A DNA stretch of 64,000 nt from Anaerobacillus arseniciselenatis (GCF_001865995.1 NZ_MLQQ01000018.1:1-64000), one strand, 5' to 3'; numbered from the stretch's first letter, positions 43,406 to 53,342 are shown. The notes: a model not told the origin generated them from the sequence alone. Numbers and translations are program-made.

Positions 43406-44485
43406 GTGACTACAAAGCATTATTTTTTAGATGGAAACACAAGTAAGGGATATGTTTCTCTTATTCAATATGTGATAGATGGTATTAACAAAATATATGT
43501 CGTTAAAGGGAGTTTGAGTTCTGAAAAAACGAAGTTGTTTAAAAAGATAAGTAAACACTTCGAACAAAAAGGTCATTTAGTTCAGTGGCTTCATAATCCA
43601 TCAGATGAAGAAAACCTTGATGGGGTGATTATTCCCGAAAAGGGTATTGCTGTTATTGATGGGACAGCAAGAAATGGTATCGAAGCCAAATACGCTAACT
43701 TTATCGAACAAGTTTTTGACCTTGATGAGTCTTTAAATAAAGCAACTGTCGTAAAAAATAAAAATTTAATCATTCAGTTACAAAGTGAAGTTGAGAAACT
43801 TCACCAAGAGGCTTATGCTCGGTTTGCAAACGGCGTTGAAATTCATAAAAAAAAGGAAGAACTATATATTTCAGCAATGGACTTTGATAAAGCAAATAAA
43901 GTAACAGCTCAATTGGCCGCTAACCTATTTCATGACGTAAGTATAGACGGTGAAAAGCCGATAGTTGAGCAACTGTTTTTTGGTGCAGCAACGCCAAAAG
44001 GAGCGATTAATTATATTGACAATATTACGAGTGATATAAATAAAAGGTATATTATTAAAGGCCGTTCCGGTAGTGGGAAAAGTACAGTAATGAGAAAAAT
44101 TGCTAAGTATGGTGAAAACTTAGGCTTAACGGTACAATATTTTCCTTGTGGGCTTGACCCTCATAGTTTAGATATGATTATTATTCCTTCATTAAGTGTC
44201 GCCATACTAGACGGAACAGCTCCGCATGTCATTGATCCTACGCGAAAATCTGATGAAGTTATCGACATGTTCGAACTTTGTATGGACCAATCGGTTGAAG
44301 CTAAGTACGATCAACAATTTGATGAATTACAAGTTCAATATAAACAACAGATGAAAGAAGGAACAGAGCTTTTACAAAAAGCATTAGAAGCCAAAAATAA
44401 ACTAGAACAATATTACGAAGAAGCAGTTGATAGCGATCTCCTTAACCAAAAAGGGAAAGAAATTGTTTCAGCAATAACAAACTAA
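43406..44485 (+). CDS. Duplicated P-loop protein with one degenerate half
   Basis: This 359-residue protein is read from GTG 43406 after AGGAGGG. Two homologous halves are visible: the first has YVVKGSLSSEKTKLFKKI (P-loop lost) and GIAVIDGTA; the second has IIKGRSGSGKSTVMRKI (intact Walker A) and VAILDGTAPHVIDP. A C-terminal helix closes the protein. It belongs to a conserved Bacillus ATPase-like family of unknown role. Intramolecular pairing of an active and an inactive site is likely. A strong terminator follows. Confidence 0.8.
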   Translation: MTTKHYFLDGNTSKGYVSLIQYVIDGINKIYVVKGSLSSEKTKLFKKISKHFEQKGHLVQWLHNPSDEENLDGVIIPEKGIAVIDGTARNGIEAKYANFIEQVFDLDESLNKATVVKNKNLIIQLQSEVEKLHQEAYARFANGVEIHKKKEELYISAMDFDKANKVTAQLAANLFHDVSIDGEKPIVEQLFFGAATPKGAINYIDNITSDINKRYIIKGRSGSGKSTVMRKIAKYGENLGLTVQYFPCGLDPHSLDMIIIPSLSVAILDGTAPHVIDPTRKSDEVIDMFELCMDQSVEAKYDQQFDELQVQYKQQMKEGTELLQKALEAKNKLEQYYEEAVDSDLLNQKGKEIVSAITN

Positions 44486-44488
44486 GTG

Positions 44489-44530
44489 AAAAGGGCAGGT
44501 GAGAATGCTGACAGTTCTCCTTGCCTTTTT
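44489..44530 (+). terminator. Terminator after the P-loop gene
   Basis: AAGGGCAGGTGAGAA pairs with TTCTCCTTGCCTTTT. Confidence 0.75.
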
Positions 44531-44532
44531 GT

Positions 44533-44700
44533 ATGAAAGTTGGTTTGTTGGTTAGTTGTTAGTTGGTTAGGGCCACCGCCTTTTCCATATTAGATGGTGA
44601 CGGTGGTACTGTCATGCGAGTTTTGTATGTAGTTGGCTAGTTAGTTTGTTGTTTATTTGGTAAACTGAAAGTTGGAAAACACTGGTTATGGACAATCGTC
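44533..44700. repeat. GGTTTGTTGGTTAG repeat family, copy E
   Basis: GTTGGTTTGTTGGTTAGTTG, TTAGATGGTGACGGTGG, CATGCGAGTTTTGTATGT and GAAAGTTGGAAAACACTGG, in the same order as copies B and D. The rest of the gap to the next gene (44701-44896) shows no gene. Confidence 0.8.
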
Positions 44701-44896
44701 ATGACACTTTACATTTTTTTGAGGAGAGGTAGGTCTGCTCTGTTTTCTGCTGATTTCAATGAATAGTTTATAACGAGCATGGAAAAGCTGTTTGTGGATA
44801 CGTCTATTTTGGAAACTATGAGTTGAAAATGATATTTTCATGATCAATTCTTGAACTTAGTCAAAATTATTTTTACATACATAGAGGAGATTAGTA

Positions 44897-47800
44897 ATGA
44901 CACAAAAACAATTCGTGATCGGGGTTGATGTAGGATCGACGACTGTTAAAGCAACAGTAATTGACCCTCAAACAAAGGAGATTTTATGGTCAAAGTATAA
45001 AAGACACCATACGAAGCAGGCGGAATTCGTCCTTACTTTTTTAGAAGAAATCATTAACGAGTTTCATATTAAAATGAATGATGATGTTCGCATTTTTATT
45101 ACGGGTTCTGGTGGGCTTCCGTTAGCAGAAGTTCTAGGGGCGAAGTTTGTCCAAGAAGTGAATGCCGTGACGATGGCGGTCGAAGAGCTTCATCCTAATG
45201 CAGGTAGCGTCGTTGAATTAGGTGGACAAGACGCAAAAATTATCATCTTTAAAGAAAATGAAAAAACAGGTGGAAAACACGCCATTACATCAATGAACGA
45301 TAAATGCGCTTCTGGAACAGGGGCAACGATTGATAAATGCATGATTAAAGTAGGAATGAAAGAAGAGGAAGTAGCAGAACTTCGTTTTGATGATACAAAG
45401 CTTCATAACGTCGCTGCAAAGTGTGGTGTATTCGCTGAAACTGATATCGTAAACTTAACGAAAACAGGGATACCATCGAAAGAAATTATGTGTTCGCTAG
45501 CGGACGCCATTGTCATGCAAAACTTATCAGTTTTAAGTAGAGGGAATACGTTGAGACATGAAGTGATTCTTCTTGGTGGCCCGAATACGTATTTACCTTT
45601 TTTACAAGATTGTTGGAAGAAGCGAATTAAAGATGTTTGGGACGAACGAAATTATCCATATCCTAACTGTGATATTGATGATCTAATCTATGTGCCAAAC
45701 AACTCACAATATTATGCAGCTTTTGGCTCTGCGGTATATGGCTTATACGAACCTAAAAACGTCGGTGTTTTTAAAGGCATACAGTCGCTTAAAGACTATA
45801 TTTTATACGGTCGAAAAGCAAAACTTGGTGAAACAGCAGGTCCGCCTCTGGTTAAAAGTAGTGATGAACTTGAACAATTTAAAAAGCGGTATCAAATACC
45901 GGAATTTAAACGAGCTCAATTTCAAAAAGGAGAAGTCGTTCGCGCCGTTTTAGGAGTAGACGGAGGTTCAACTTCTTCAAAAGCTGTTCTCATTGATGAA
46001 AATGGTCAAGTTTTATTTAAGGCATATCAACTGTCGAAAGGAAACCCGATTCAAGATACGAGAGAACTGTTAAAAGATTTGAAAAAACAGGCAGAAGTAG
46101 ATGGAGCTACGTTAAAGGTTGTCGGTTTCGGGGCTACAGGTTATGCGGCAGACGTGCTAGAACGCACATTATACGCTGACGTTAATATCGTGGAAACCGT
46201 GGCACACATGCAAAGTGCAGTCCACTTTTGTGGAGATATAGATGTTATTTGTGATGTTGGTGGACAAGATATTAAAGTACTATTTTTAAAAAATGGTGAT
46301 ATTCGCAATTTCCGATTATCTAATCAATGCTCGGCAGGTAATGGGATGCTCTTACAAGCAATGGCTGATCAATTCGGAATCCCGATCAATGACTATGCAG
46401 ATAGTGCTTTTCAAGCTGAATTATCACCGAAATTTTCTTACGGATGTGCAGTATTTTTAGATACGGACCGAGTTAATTTTCAAAAAGAAGGCTATTCAAA
46501 AGAAGAACTTCTTGCTGGTCTTGCACAAGTTTTACCGAAAAACATATGGCAATACGTGGTGCAAATTCCACGAATGTCAGAGCTAGGGAAACGATTTGTT
46601 CTTCAAGGGGGAACACAGCATAACTTGGCCGCTGTCAAAGCACAAGTAGATTATATAAAAGAACGTGTACCTGAGGCAGAAGTTTTTGTTCATCCACATA
46701 CTGGTGAAGCCGGCGCAATTGGTGCTGCGATGGAAGCCCTGCGTGTCGTGAAACGGAAAGGTGACACGTCATTTATCGGGTTAAATACGGCATTAAATAT
46801 TGAGTATACAACAACAAATGATCAATCGACGGTTTGTCATTTTTGTCCAAACCACTGCAGCCGCACATTCATCGATACAGTGACTCCTGAAGGGGAGACG
46901 GCAAGGTATATATCAGGATTTAGCTGTGAAAAAGGAACCGTCGAAGATAAAGACGCAGTGATTGCCCTTACGAAAAAACGTAATGAGCTGAAAAAACAAT
47001 ATCCAAATTTAGTAGAATATGAAGCAAAGAAAATGTTTGAGCGTTTTTATGAACCTAGTCCAATGCCAGAAGAAGACGATTTAATAGAAGACGTGAAGAT
47101 AGAAAGAAGAAGAGTTTTACCATTTTTAGAGCCGAAAAAAGTACCGATTAAACGGCGTTTTCAACGTTCTTCCGAGGCATCTGCTGAACAAAGACGTAAC
47201 ATTAAAATCGGTATACCTAGAGTATTGAGCATATGGTCTACAGCTCCATTTTGGCGTACATACTTTGAGACTCTCGGTATAGAATCAAAAAATATTATTT
47301 TTAGTGATTATACTAGTGAAGATTTATGGATGAAGGGTGGTAAATACGGTTCCGTAGATCCTTGTTATCCGTCAAAAGTAACGCAAGCACACGTTCATAA
47401 TTTATTAACGAAACATCATGAAAAACACGAATTAGATTATATATTTTTTCCGTGCGTGACTCATTTGCCTACGTATTTAGATAATGTCATGGATACGGCT
47501 AGTTGCCCGATCGTGAGTGGTTCACCTAATGTGATTAAAGCGGCGTTCACGAAAGAAACAGATTTTTTTAAGACGAAAAATATTACGTACTTAGATCCAG
47601 CGGTTACGTTTGTAGAAAAAAACTTTATGAAACTACAACTACTTGAGGCGCTTAGGGAACATTTAAATATAACGGAAGATGAGAATAGTTTTGCCGTTGA
47701 ACAAGGTTTACAAGCAATGAAAAAGTTTGATTTAGAAATGGAGCAAAAAGGAAAAGAAATTCTTGAAAATGTTGAAAAAGATGGCCGTCTTGCATTACTT

Positions 47801-48325
47801 ATGATCGGTCGTCCATATCACTCTGATCCAGGGTTAAACCATCGAGTTCTTGAGGAATACCAAGTGAAAGGGTATCCGATTTTATCGATGCGCTCCATCC
47901 CGAAAGATGAAAAATGGATTGCCAAATATTTTGAGGAAGATTTAAAAACGTATCAAATTGCTAGTCCATTTGATATTAACGATGTTTGGCCTGAAAACTT
48001 TAGTTCCAATAGTGCGCAAAAGGTGTGGGCGACTAAGTTTGCAGCTAGGCACCCTAATGTTGCTCTTTTAGACTTATCTAGCTTTAAGTGTGGTCACGAT
48101 GCTCCAACGTATGGGATTATTGATTCGATTACAGGTGTTGCCAATGTTCCGTATTCAGCACTTCATGACATTGATGCCAATAAACCTACAGGGTCAATAA
48201 AAATTCGGGTCAAGACGTATCACCATTCTTTAAAATTAAAAGAAGAACAGATAGAGGACGAATTAAAAAGAAAAGAGAAACGAAAAGAGATGCTCGATTA
48301 CTCTTCTATCGAAGAAACAAGTTAG
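44897..48325 (+). CDS. Double acyl-CoA dehydratase activase (BcrA/D-like) with DUF2229
   Basis: This 1142-residue protein has two BadF/BcrA-type ATPase domains (about 7-270 and 352-610), each with a phosphate motif (GVDVGSTTVKATV, GVDGGSTSSKAVL) and a pair of Fe-S cysteines (137/176 and 478/517). A DUF2229 region (from about 770, GIPRVLSIWSTAPF) and a Cys-rich linker CHFCPNHCSR follow. Activases of this class push electrons into 2-hydroxyacyl-CoA dehydratases at the cost of ATP and are oxygen-sensitive. The partner starts 20 bp downstream. Substrate unknown. Confidence 0.9.
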   Translation: MTQKQFVIGVDVGSTTVKATVIDPQTKEILWSKYKRHHTKQAEFVLTFLEEIINEFHIKMNDDVRIFITGSGGLPLAEVLGAKFVQEVNAVTMAVEELHPNAGSVVELGGQDAKIIIFKENEKTGGKHAITSMNDKCASGTGATIDKCMIKVGMKEEEVAELRFDDTKLHNVAAKCGVFAETDIVNLTKTGIPSKEIMCSLADAIVMQNLSVLSRGNTLRHEVILLGGPNTYLPFLQDCWKKRIKDVWDERNYPYPNCDIDDLIYVPNNSQYYAAFGSAVYGLYEPKNVGVFKGIQSLKDYILYGRKAKLGETAGPPLVKSSDELEQFKKRYQIPEFKRAQFQKGEVVRAVLGVDGGSTSSKAVLIDENGQVLFKAYQLSKGNPIQDTRELLKDLKKQAEVDGATLKVVGFGATGYAADVLERTLYADVNIVETVAHMQSAVHFCGDIDVICDVGGQDIKVLFLKNGDIRNFRLSNQCSAGNGMLLQAMADQFGIPINDYADSAFQAELSPKFSYGCAVFLDTDRVNFQKEGYSKEELLAGLAQVLPKNIWQYVVQIPRMSELGKRFVLQGGTQHNLAAVKAQVDYIKERVPEAEVFVHPHTGEAGAIGAAMEALRVVKRKGDTSFIGLNTALNIEYTTTNDQSTVCHFCPNHCSRTFIDTVTPEGETARYISGFSCEKGTVEDKDAVIALTKKRNELKKQYPNLVEYEAKKMFERFYEPSPMPEEDDLIEDVKIERRRVLPFLEPKKVPIKRRFQRSSEASAEQRRNIKIGIPRVLSIWSTAPFWRTYFETLGIESKNIIFSDYTSEDLWMKGGKYGSVDPCYPSKVTQAHVHNLLTKHHEKHELDYIFFPCVTHLPTYLDNVMDTASCPIVSGSPNVIKAAFTKETDFFKTKNITYLDPAVTFVEKNFMKLQLLEALREHLNITEDENSFAVEQGLQAMKKFDLEMEQKGKEILENVEKDGRLALLMIGRPYHSDPGLNHRVLEEYQVKGYPILSMRSIPKDEKWIAKYFEEDLKTYQIASPFDINDVWPENFSSNSAQKVWATKFAARHPNVALLDLSSFKCGHDAPTYGIIDSITGVANVPYSALHDIDANKPTGSIKIRVKTYHHSLKLKEEQIEDELKRKEKRKEMLDYSSIEETS

Positions 48326-48345
48326 ATTTGGAGGGGGTAAATGCG

Positions 48346-49848
48346 ATGAGTAATCAAACTAAAACACCTGAGCAAAACGATGATCAATTAAAAGAAAAAA
48401 AACATTGGTATGACCGAGTGTATCGGCATTTTTCAAAAAAAGAAAAGCAGACAACAACGATTTTGTTTGGTGGACTTACGATGACCCACGATACTCTTAT
48501 TGAAGCAGCGCTTCGTGGGTTAGGGTACAAAATTAAGGCGTTAAATTGTCCAGACCTTACATCACTACAACTGGGGAGAGAATTCGGGAACCGCGGACAA
48601 TGTAATCCTACTTATTTTACGGTTGGAAATTTAATAAAATATTTAAAGCAGTTACAAACCGAAGGTAAAACGAAGGAAGAAATCATTAAAAATTATGTGT
48701 TTGTAACGACTGGCTCTTGTGGCCCTTGTCGCTTCGGCACATATGTTACGGAATACAGAAAGGCACTTCGAGATGCTGGTTTTGAAGGTTTTCGTGTATT
48801 ATTATTTCAACAGCAAGGTGGCTTAAAGCAAGCAACGGGAGCAGACAATGCTCTTGAACTAAACACGACTTTTTTCGTGACCGTTTTAAAGTCAGTATTT
48901 ATAAGTGATATTTTGAATATTATTGGTTATCGTATAAGGCCGTATGAAATCGAGCGAGGGGCAACGAATCAAGCGTTAAAGCGCTGTAAAGACAAGCTTT
49001 ATGATGCTTTTCTAAATAAAAAGTCACTCATTCCGGTATTACTTAGCTGTAAAAAAGAATTCCAAAACATAAAAGTTGATTGGACGAAAATCAAACCGAA
49101 AGTAAGTGTCATCGGTGAATTTTGGGCAATGACGACAGAAGGGGACGGGAATTATAAACTTCAACAGTTTTTAGAATCTGAAGGTGCAGAAGTTGAAGTT
49201 CAACCTGTCACCGCTTGGATTTTATTTTTAATCTGGGAAGGTCGTTTTGATACCAATAGGCGGATCAACTTAAAACAATACGACCGTGGCAAATTTGGAT
49301 TAGAAGGAAAGAAACCACGGCAGAAGATATTTCAATTATCGTTAGCAGACCGTTCCGTAAGAGTATTGTTTCAACTTTACGCGAAGTTGTTAGGTCTCCA
49401 TTATTATGAGTTGCCTAATATGGATGAGTTAGCAAAGTATGCCCATAAGTATTATGATAACCATATACGTGGCGGAGAAGGTCACATGGAAGTAGGAAAA
49501 CTTTTATTGAATGTAGTGAAAAAGAAAGCCAATATGACAATTTCGGTAAAGCCATTTGGCTGCATGCCCTCGTCTGGCGTATCAGATGGGGTTCAATCGT
49601 ATATTACCGAAAAATTTCCAGAAGCGATTTTTTTACCGATCGAAACGACAGGTGATGGCGCGGTAAACATTTATAGTCGTGTTCAAATGATGTTATTTAA
49701 GGCAAAGCAAGCGGCGCAAAAGGAATATGAAGAAGCGATTGTAGCAAACAAGAAAGAGCAGTATGATCTAAATGAACAAACTGCTACAAAACATAACTTT
49801 AAACATGTTGTTGCGTGTTCAGCTGCCAATGTCATTTATGACCACTAA
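48346..49848 (+). CDS. 2-Hydroxyacyl-CoA dehydratase-like partner (HgdB-type)
   Basis: This 500-residue protein is read from ATG 48346; the upstream TTG lies inside the TTGGAGGGGG ribosome site. It carries NRGQCNPTYFTVGNLI and TTGSCGPCRFGTYVTEYR, Cys residues suited to a [4Fe-4S] cluster, and ends in SVKPFGCMPSSGVSDGVQ, as in HgdB/BcrBC-like subunits. It is one operon with the fused activase. Together they resemble the two-gene module seen in anaerobes and facultative bacilli with no proven substrate. Confidence 0.88.
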   Translation: MSNQTKTPEQNDDQLKEKKHWYDRVYRHFSKKEKQTTTILFGGLTMTHDTLIEAALRGLGYKIKALNCPDLTSLQLGREFGNRGQCNPTYFTVGNLIKYLKQLQTEGKTKEEIIKNYVFVTTGSCGPCRFGTYVTEYRKALRDAGFEGFRVLLFQQQGGLKQATGADNALELNTTFFVTVLKSVFISDILNIIGYRIRPYEIERGATNQALKRCKDKLYDAFLNKKSLIPVLLSCKKEFQNIKVDWTKIKPKVSVIGEFWAMTTEGDGNYKLQQFLESEGAEVEVQPVTAWILFLIWEGRFDTNRRINLKQYDRGKFGLEGKKPRQKIFQLSLADRSVRVLFQLYAKLLGLHYYELPNMDELAKYAHKYYDNHIRGGEGHMEVGKLLLNVVKKKANMTISVKPFGCMPSSGVSDGVQSYITEKFPEAIFLPIETTGDGAVNIYSRVQMMLFKAKQAAQKEYEEAIVANKKEQYDLNEQTATKHNFKHVVACSAANVIYDH

Positions 49849-49883
49849 GCGAACTCGTTTCAGCAAGCTGAAACATCGAGAAA

Positions 49884-49997
49884 GGGTGGGACAAAACAAA
49901 GTGTCAGACACCGCTAGACACCGAATATAGACATTTCATAAATTTTTACGTCTATATTTAGTAGGATCCGCGTGGTGTCAGACACTTTTGTCCCCCC
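49884..49997. repeat. GTCCC/GTGTCA palindrome, copy 5
   Basis: GGTGGGACAAAACAAAGTGTC pairs, in part, with GACACTTTTGTCCCCCC; inner stem AATATAGACAT ... CGTCTATATTT. A second hairpin (CCCACCT ... AGGTGGGG) follows at about 50009-50036. Confidence 0.85.
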
Positions 49998-50142
49998 CTC
50001 TAAAAAGTTCCCACCTACGCTACGCGTTGAGGTGGGGGGCTATAACCCTTATACCATTTAAGGATTAACTGGTGAAAAATGAATAATTTAACTCCCTTTA
50101 TTACGGTGTTTTTGGTAACAATATACGTATGGAGGGAGACAG

Positions 50143-50289
50143 ATGAATTGGTTACTTATATTAATCATCGTTGTTCTCGTTTATTTAACTGTGAAAAATA
50201 ACTGGTTTTATGATCCGACATCCCCAGACCGTCCGAAAAAAACAAGAGCTGAAAATTGGTTTTTATCAAGCAAAAAAAGAAGAAATTGA
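50143..50289 (+). CDS. 48-residue membrane-anchored small protein
   Basis: ATG follows GGAGGGAG. Residues 3-18 are a hydrophobic helix (WLLILIIVVLVYLTV), then a basic, Pro-containing tail. A terminator overlaps its end, supporting a real unit. No family recognised. Confidence 0.55.
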   Translation: MNWLLILIIVVLVYLTVKNNWFYDPTSPDRPKKTRAENWFLSSKKRRN

Positions 50290-50312
50290 CCTCTAATGGC
50301 AATTTCTTCTTT
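50277..50312 (+). terminator. Terminator after the 48-residue ORF
   Basis: AGAAGAAATTG ... CAATTTCTTCTTT stem overlapping the stop codon. Confidence 0.7.
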
Positions 50313-50414
50313 AGTATTTAGAGGTTAAAAGGAAGTACGTACCATTTGTACCAATTAAATGTTATAATCATTAATGTTTTCTAGAATGAAGAGTTTAGAT
50401 AGGGGTATCGAGAT

Positions 50415-51635
50415 ATGGATGCACTAGAGATTTTAATGAATAAAGATGATATTGTCCCACACTTTCAACCAATTTTAAGTGCTGAAGAACAGACGGTGAT
50501 CGGTTATGAAGTGCTTGGGAGAATCAATATAAATAATGAAGTGAAAACATTAGGTGACTTTTTCCACAATGATAATATTCCAGAAGAGTATGTCATTGAA
50601 GTCGATGAACATATACAACAGTTGGCTTTTGACTACTATTGTCAAATGAATGTCGAAGCCGATTTATTTATTAATTGCAATGCAAATATTCTTTTAAATG
50701 TAGATGATTATCGAGAGCAGTTAATTAATAGAATCAAGTTATACAATGATAAAGGGTTAAAATTTGAAAATATCGTTTTAGAAATAAGAGAGCATGACTA
50801 TGAAGGTGACTTATCTCAGTTAAATCATTTAATCTTATATCTTAAAAGCTTTGGGATAAAGGTTGCTATTGATGATGTAGGCCGGGGGGGGAGCAATTTA
50901 GATCGTATTGCACTTTTAGAACCCGATATTTTAAAAGTTGATTTAAAGTTTATTAAGGGTGGGTTGTTATCCCCGAACCATCGCGATGTTTTATATTCAT
51001 TATCGATGTTCGCGAGAAAAATCGGAGCTACTTTATTGTTCCAAGGTATAGGTGATTTAACGAAATTAAACGCTGCTTGGAAAAATGGCGGTAGATATTA
51101 TCAAGGTTTTTATTTAGCAAAACCTTGCGGCGAGTTTGTTGATCCTGAATGTTGTAAGCAGCAACTCATCAACGAGTTTGAGCAATTTATTAATCATGAA
51201 AGAAAGAAGCTAACTCAACAGTATGTTTTTACCGAACAACTAAACAATCGTCTCGAACAAGTAATTAAAAAGGATAAGAAATATTTATCAGAAGATGTTG
51301 CTACGGCAATTTCTACTAACTTAAATGATGTTTGCTTTCGTTTTTATATTTGTGACCAATATGGTTTTCAGAATTCAGCTAACTACATAAAAAAAGATGA
51401 AGATTGGCATAGTCAATCTGAATATTTAGGGAAAAACTGGAGTTGGCGCCCCTATTTTTTAGAAACGATCGTCAGAATGCAATATGACCGAAGAGGTATT
51501 TTGTCTGATTTATATAGTGATATAGAATCCAATGAGTTTATCCGTACTTTTTCATATCCGATTAATAGCGAGTTATACTTATTTCTGGACATCTCTTATG
51601 AATTTCTTTTTGAACATGAAGGGTTGTTATATTAA
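50415..51635 (+). CDS. ykuI: YkuI-like c-di-GMP binding protein with degenerate EAL domain
   Basis: This 406-residue protein has an EAL domain (about 1-250) and a PAS-like YkuI_C domain (about 265-400, NWSWRPYFLETIVRM and RTFSYPINSELYLFLDISY). The EAL tripeptide reads EVL, the metal motif DDVG is kept, but the loop-6 segment reads FQGIGDL where active enzymes have an E-G-V-E pattern. B. subtilis YkuI binds c-di-GMP without clear hydrolysis, so a receptor role is likely. It starts at ATG 50415 after ATAGGGGT. Confidence 0.9.
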   Translation: MDALEILMNKDDIVPHFQPILSAEEQTVIGYEVLGRININNEVKTLGDFFHNDNIPEEYVIEVDEHIQQLAFDYYCQMNVEADLFINCNANILLNVDDYREQLINRIKLYNDKGLKFENIVLEIREHDYEGDLSQLNHLILYLKSFGIKVAIDDVGRGGSNLDRIALLEPDILKVDLKFIKGGLLSPNHRDVLYSLSMFARKIGATLLFQGIGDLTKLNAAWKNGGRYYQGFYLAKPCGEFVDPECCKQQLINEFEQFINHERKKLTQQYVFTEQLNNRLEQVIKKDKKYLSEDVATAISTNLNDVCFRFYICDQYGFQNSANYIKKDEDWHSQSEYLGKNWSWRPYFLETIVRMQYDRRGILSDLYSDIESNEFIRTFSYPINSELYLFLDISYEFLFEHEGLLY

Positions 51636-51682
51636 AATAACAACAACGCTACTGAGAACTCTACTAATGATTGGAGAACTAT

Positions 51683-52855
51683 ATGTATTCGACACTTAAT
51701 ATTAAAGCACTTTTATTTTTCTATTTTTCAGCAATGACGATTATTATTAGTTATTTACCTGTATACTTCCAGGAGAGCGGCTTAACGGGAAGTCAAATTG
51801 GTTTCTTGCTAGCAGTTGGCCCTTTAGCTGCAATGATTGCCCAACCTTTTTGGGGTTATATGACTGATAAATATAAAACGTCCAAAAAGGTTATTATTGT
51901 TTGCCTTTCAGGTGCGATATTTTCTTCTGTTTTTTTGTTTCAAAACCTTGACTTTAGTTTACTCACTTTAGTTATTTTCGTGTTCTTTATTTTTATGGCT
52001 CCCGTAGGTGGTCTTGGGGATAGTCTTGCTCAGAAAACAGCGAATCAACTTTCTATTACGTTCGGCTCAATTAGAATGTGGGGTTCAATTGGGTTTGCTG
52101 TTATGTCACTTGTCGGTGGCTTTCTATTTACGGCTATAGGTATTCAATATATATATTTACCTTTTATATTATTTCTAATCATTACTCTAGTTATCGGCAT
52201 TAGAATAAAAGATATAAAAACATCACAAAAACCGGTAAATTTTAAAGAAGCTTTAAAATTAGTCCAAAATAAAAAGCTAATGATGTTTTTTGTGATTATG
52301 ATGTTTATAACAGTTACTCATCGCTCTAGTGATAGCTTCTTAGGTATATATATTGTTGAAAGAGGAGGCGTTGAATCTTTTATAGGTTGGGCTTGGTTTA
52401 TTGGGGTCTCGGCTGAAGCTTTAGTTTTCGCCACTTCCACACTATGGTTTCGCCGCTTTCATGCCTTAACGTTCATTATTATTGCTGCTATTTTATATAG
52501 TATTCGTTGGTTTTTAATGGCAGTCATCGCTGATCCAATGTTAGTCTTACCTTTACAAGTAATGCACGGGTTGACTTTCGGGATTTTTTATTTAAGCGCT
52601 TTTCATTATGTTACGAAAATTGTTCCTGAACAATTACAATCAACAGGCCATCTTCTTTTTTATTCATTTTTCTTTGGATTATCAGGGATCATAGGTTCAA
52701 GTTTAGGTGGTCAAATTATCGAGCAATCAAGCGCACAACACTTATATTTATTTTTAGCGATGATTTCCCTAGCTGGAGTTGTTTTCCTTAGTGGTTATAA
52801 GCTATTTTACTACCGTTTACGAAACGGTGAGAATATAGAGAGAAGGCATTCATAA
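51683..52855 (+). CDS. MFS transporter
   Basis: This 390-residue carrier of the major facilitator superfamily has twelve predicted transmembrane segments and the loop motif GYMTDKYKTSKK (A-like) after helix 2. ATG 51683 follows TTGGAGAA; the TTG at 51671 is part of that site. Related bacillus carriers resemble the 3-phenylpropionate/sugar H+ symporter group (MFS_1-like), but the substrate cannot be read from sequence. Confidence 0.9.
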   Translation: MYSTLNIKALLFFYFSAMTIIISYLPVYFQESGLTGSQIGFLLAVGPLAAMIAQPFWGYMTDKYKTSKKVIIVCLSGAIFSSVFLFQNLDFSLLTLVIFVFFIFMAPVGGLGDSLAQKTANQLSITFGSIRMWGSIGFAVMSLVGGFLFTAIGIQYIYLPFILFLIITLVIGIRIKDIKTSQKPVNFKEALKLVQNKKLMMFFVIMMFITVTHRSSDSFLGIYIVERGGVESFIGWAWFIGVSAEALVFATSTLWFRRFHALTFIIIAAILYSIRWFLMAVIADPMLVLPLQVMHGLTFGIFYLSAFHYVTKIVPEQLQSTGHLLFYSFFFGLSGIIGSSLGGQIIEQSSAQHLYLFLAMISLAGVVFLSGYKLFYYRLRNGENIERRHS

Positions 52856-52861
52856 ATGGTG

Positions 52862-52952
52862 TGGTGTATAAAGGTAGGTGATTTTCCTGAACTAGTCTCT
52901 AAAAGTCGATGGACTTTTATTGCAATGAGAAGGAAAAATCGCCTGCTTTTTT
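52862..52952 (+). terminator. Long hairpin after the MFS gene
   Basis: AGGTAGGTGATTTTCC ... GGAAAAATCGCCTGC followed by a T-rich tract. Structure resembles that after copD. Confidence 0.5.
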
Positions 52953-53010
52953 TATTATTTAGGAAACTAAAAAGACAAACTATTTGTGGATAACATTTTA
53001 ACACGAAAGG

Positions 53011-53208
53011 TGTCTAGCTCCAAGACACTTCACTGAATTTGCTACGGTGCAAGTTTTGCGACGAGTAATCGCAGGAGCAGCGCCTAGCTTCTCGAGCGTT
53101 TCGATCCATCAAGATTTGCCTATTCACGAGGGAGAATCGAAGAGGAGGCAAAACGTTGCTGGCCCTCCAACGCTTGTCGAAGCTGACCAAGGCGCTTGCG
53201 CTTTTCTT
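53011..53208. repeat. TGTCTAGCT repeat, long copy
   Basis: Begins TGTCTAGCTCCAAG, contains TTGCGACGAGTAATCGCAGG and ends GGCGCTTGCGCTTTTC. Related copy at 59664 and an end fragment at 22013. Typical of GC-rich intergenic repeats in bacilli. The remaining bases to 53342 hold no gene. Confidence 0.8.
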
Positions 53209-53342
53209 GTATAGAAATTAAACAATGATTTCATAAAATCAGGAAAAGTTATGACAAAACAGTGAACTGTTTGTAATATTTATGATATATTAGTCACATA
53301 ACAACATAATTCGTCACAAAAATATTTAATAAGGGGTCATTT

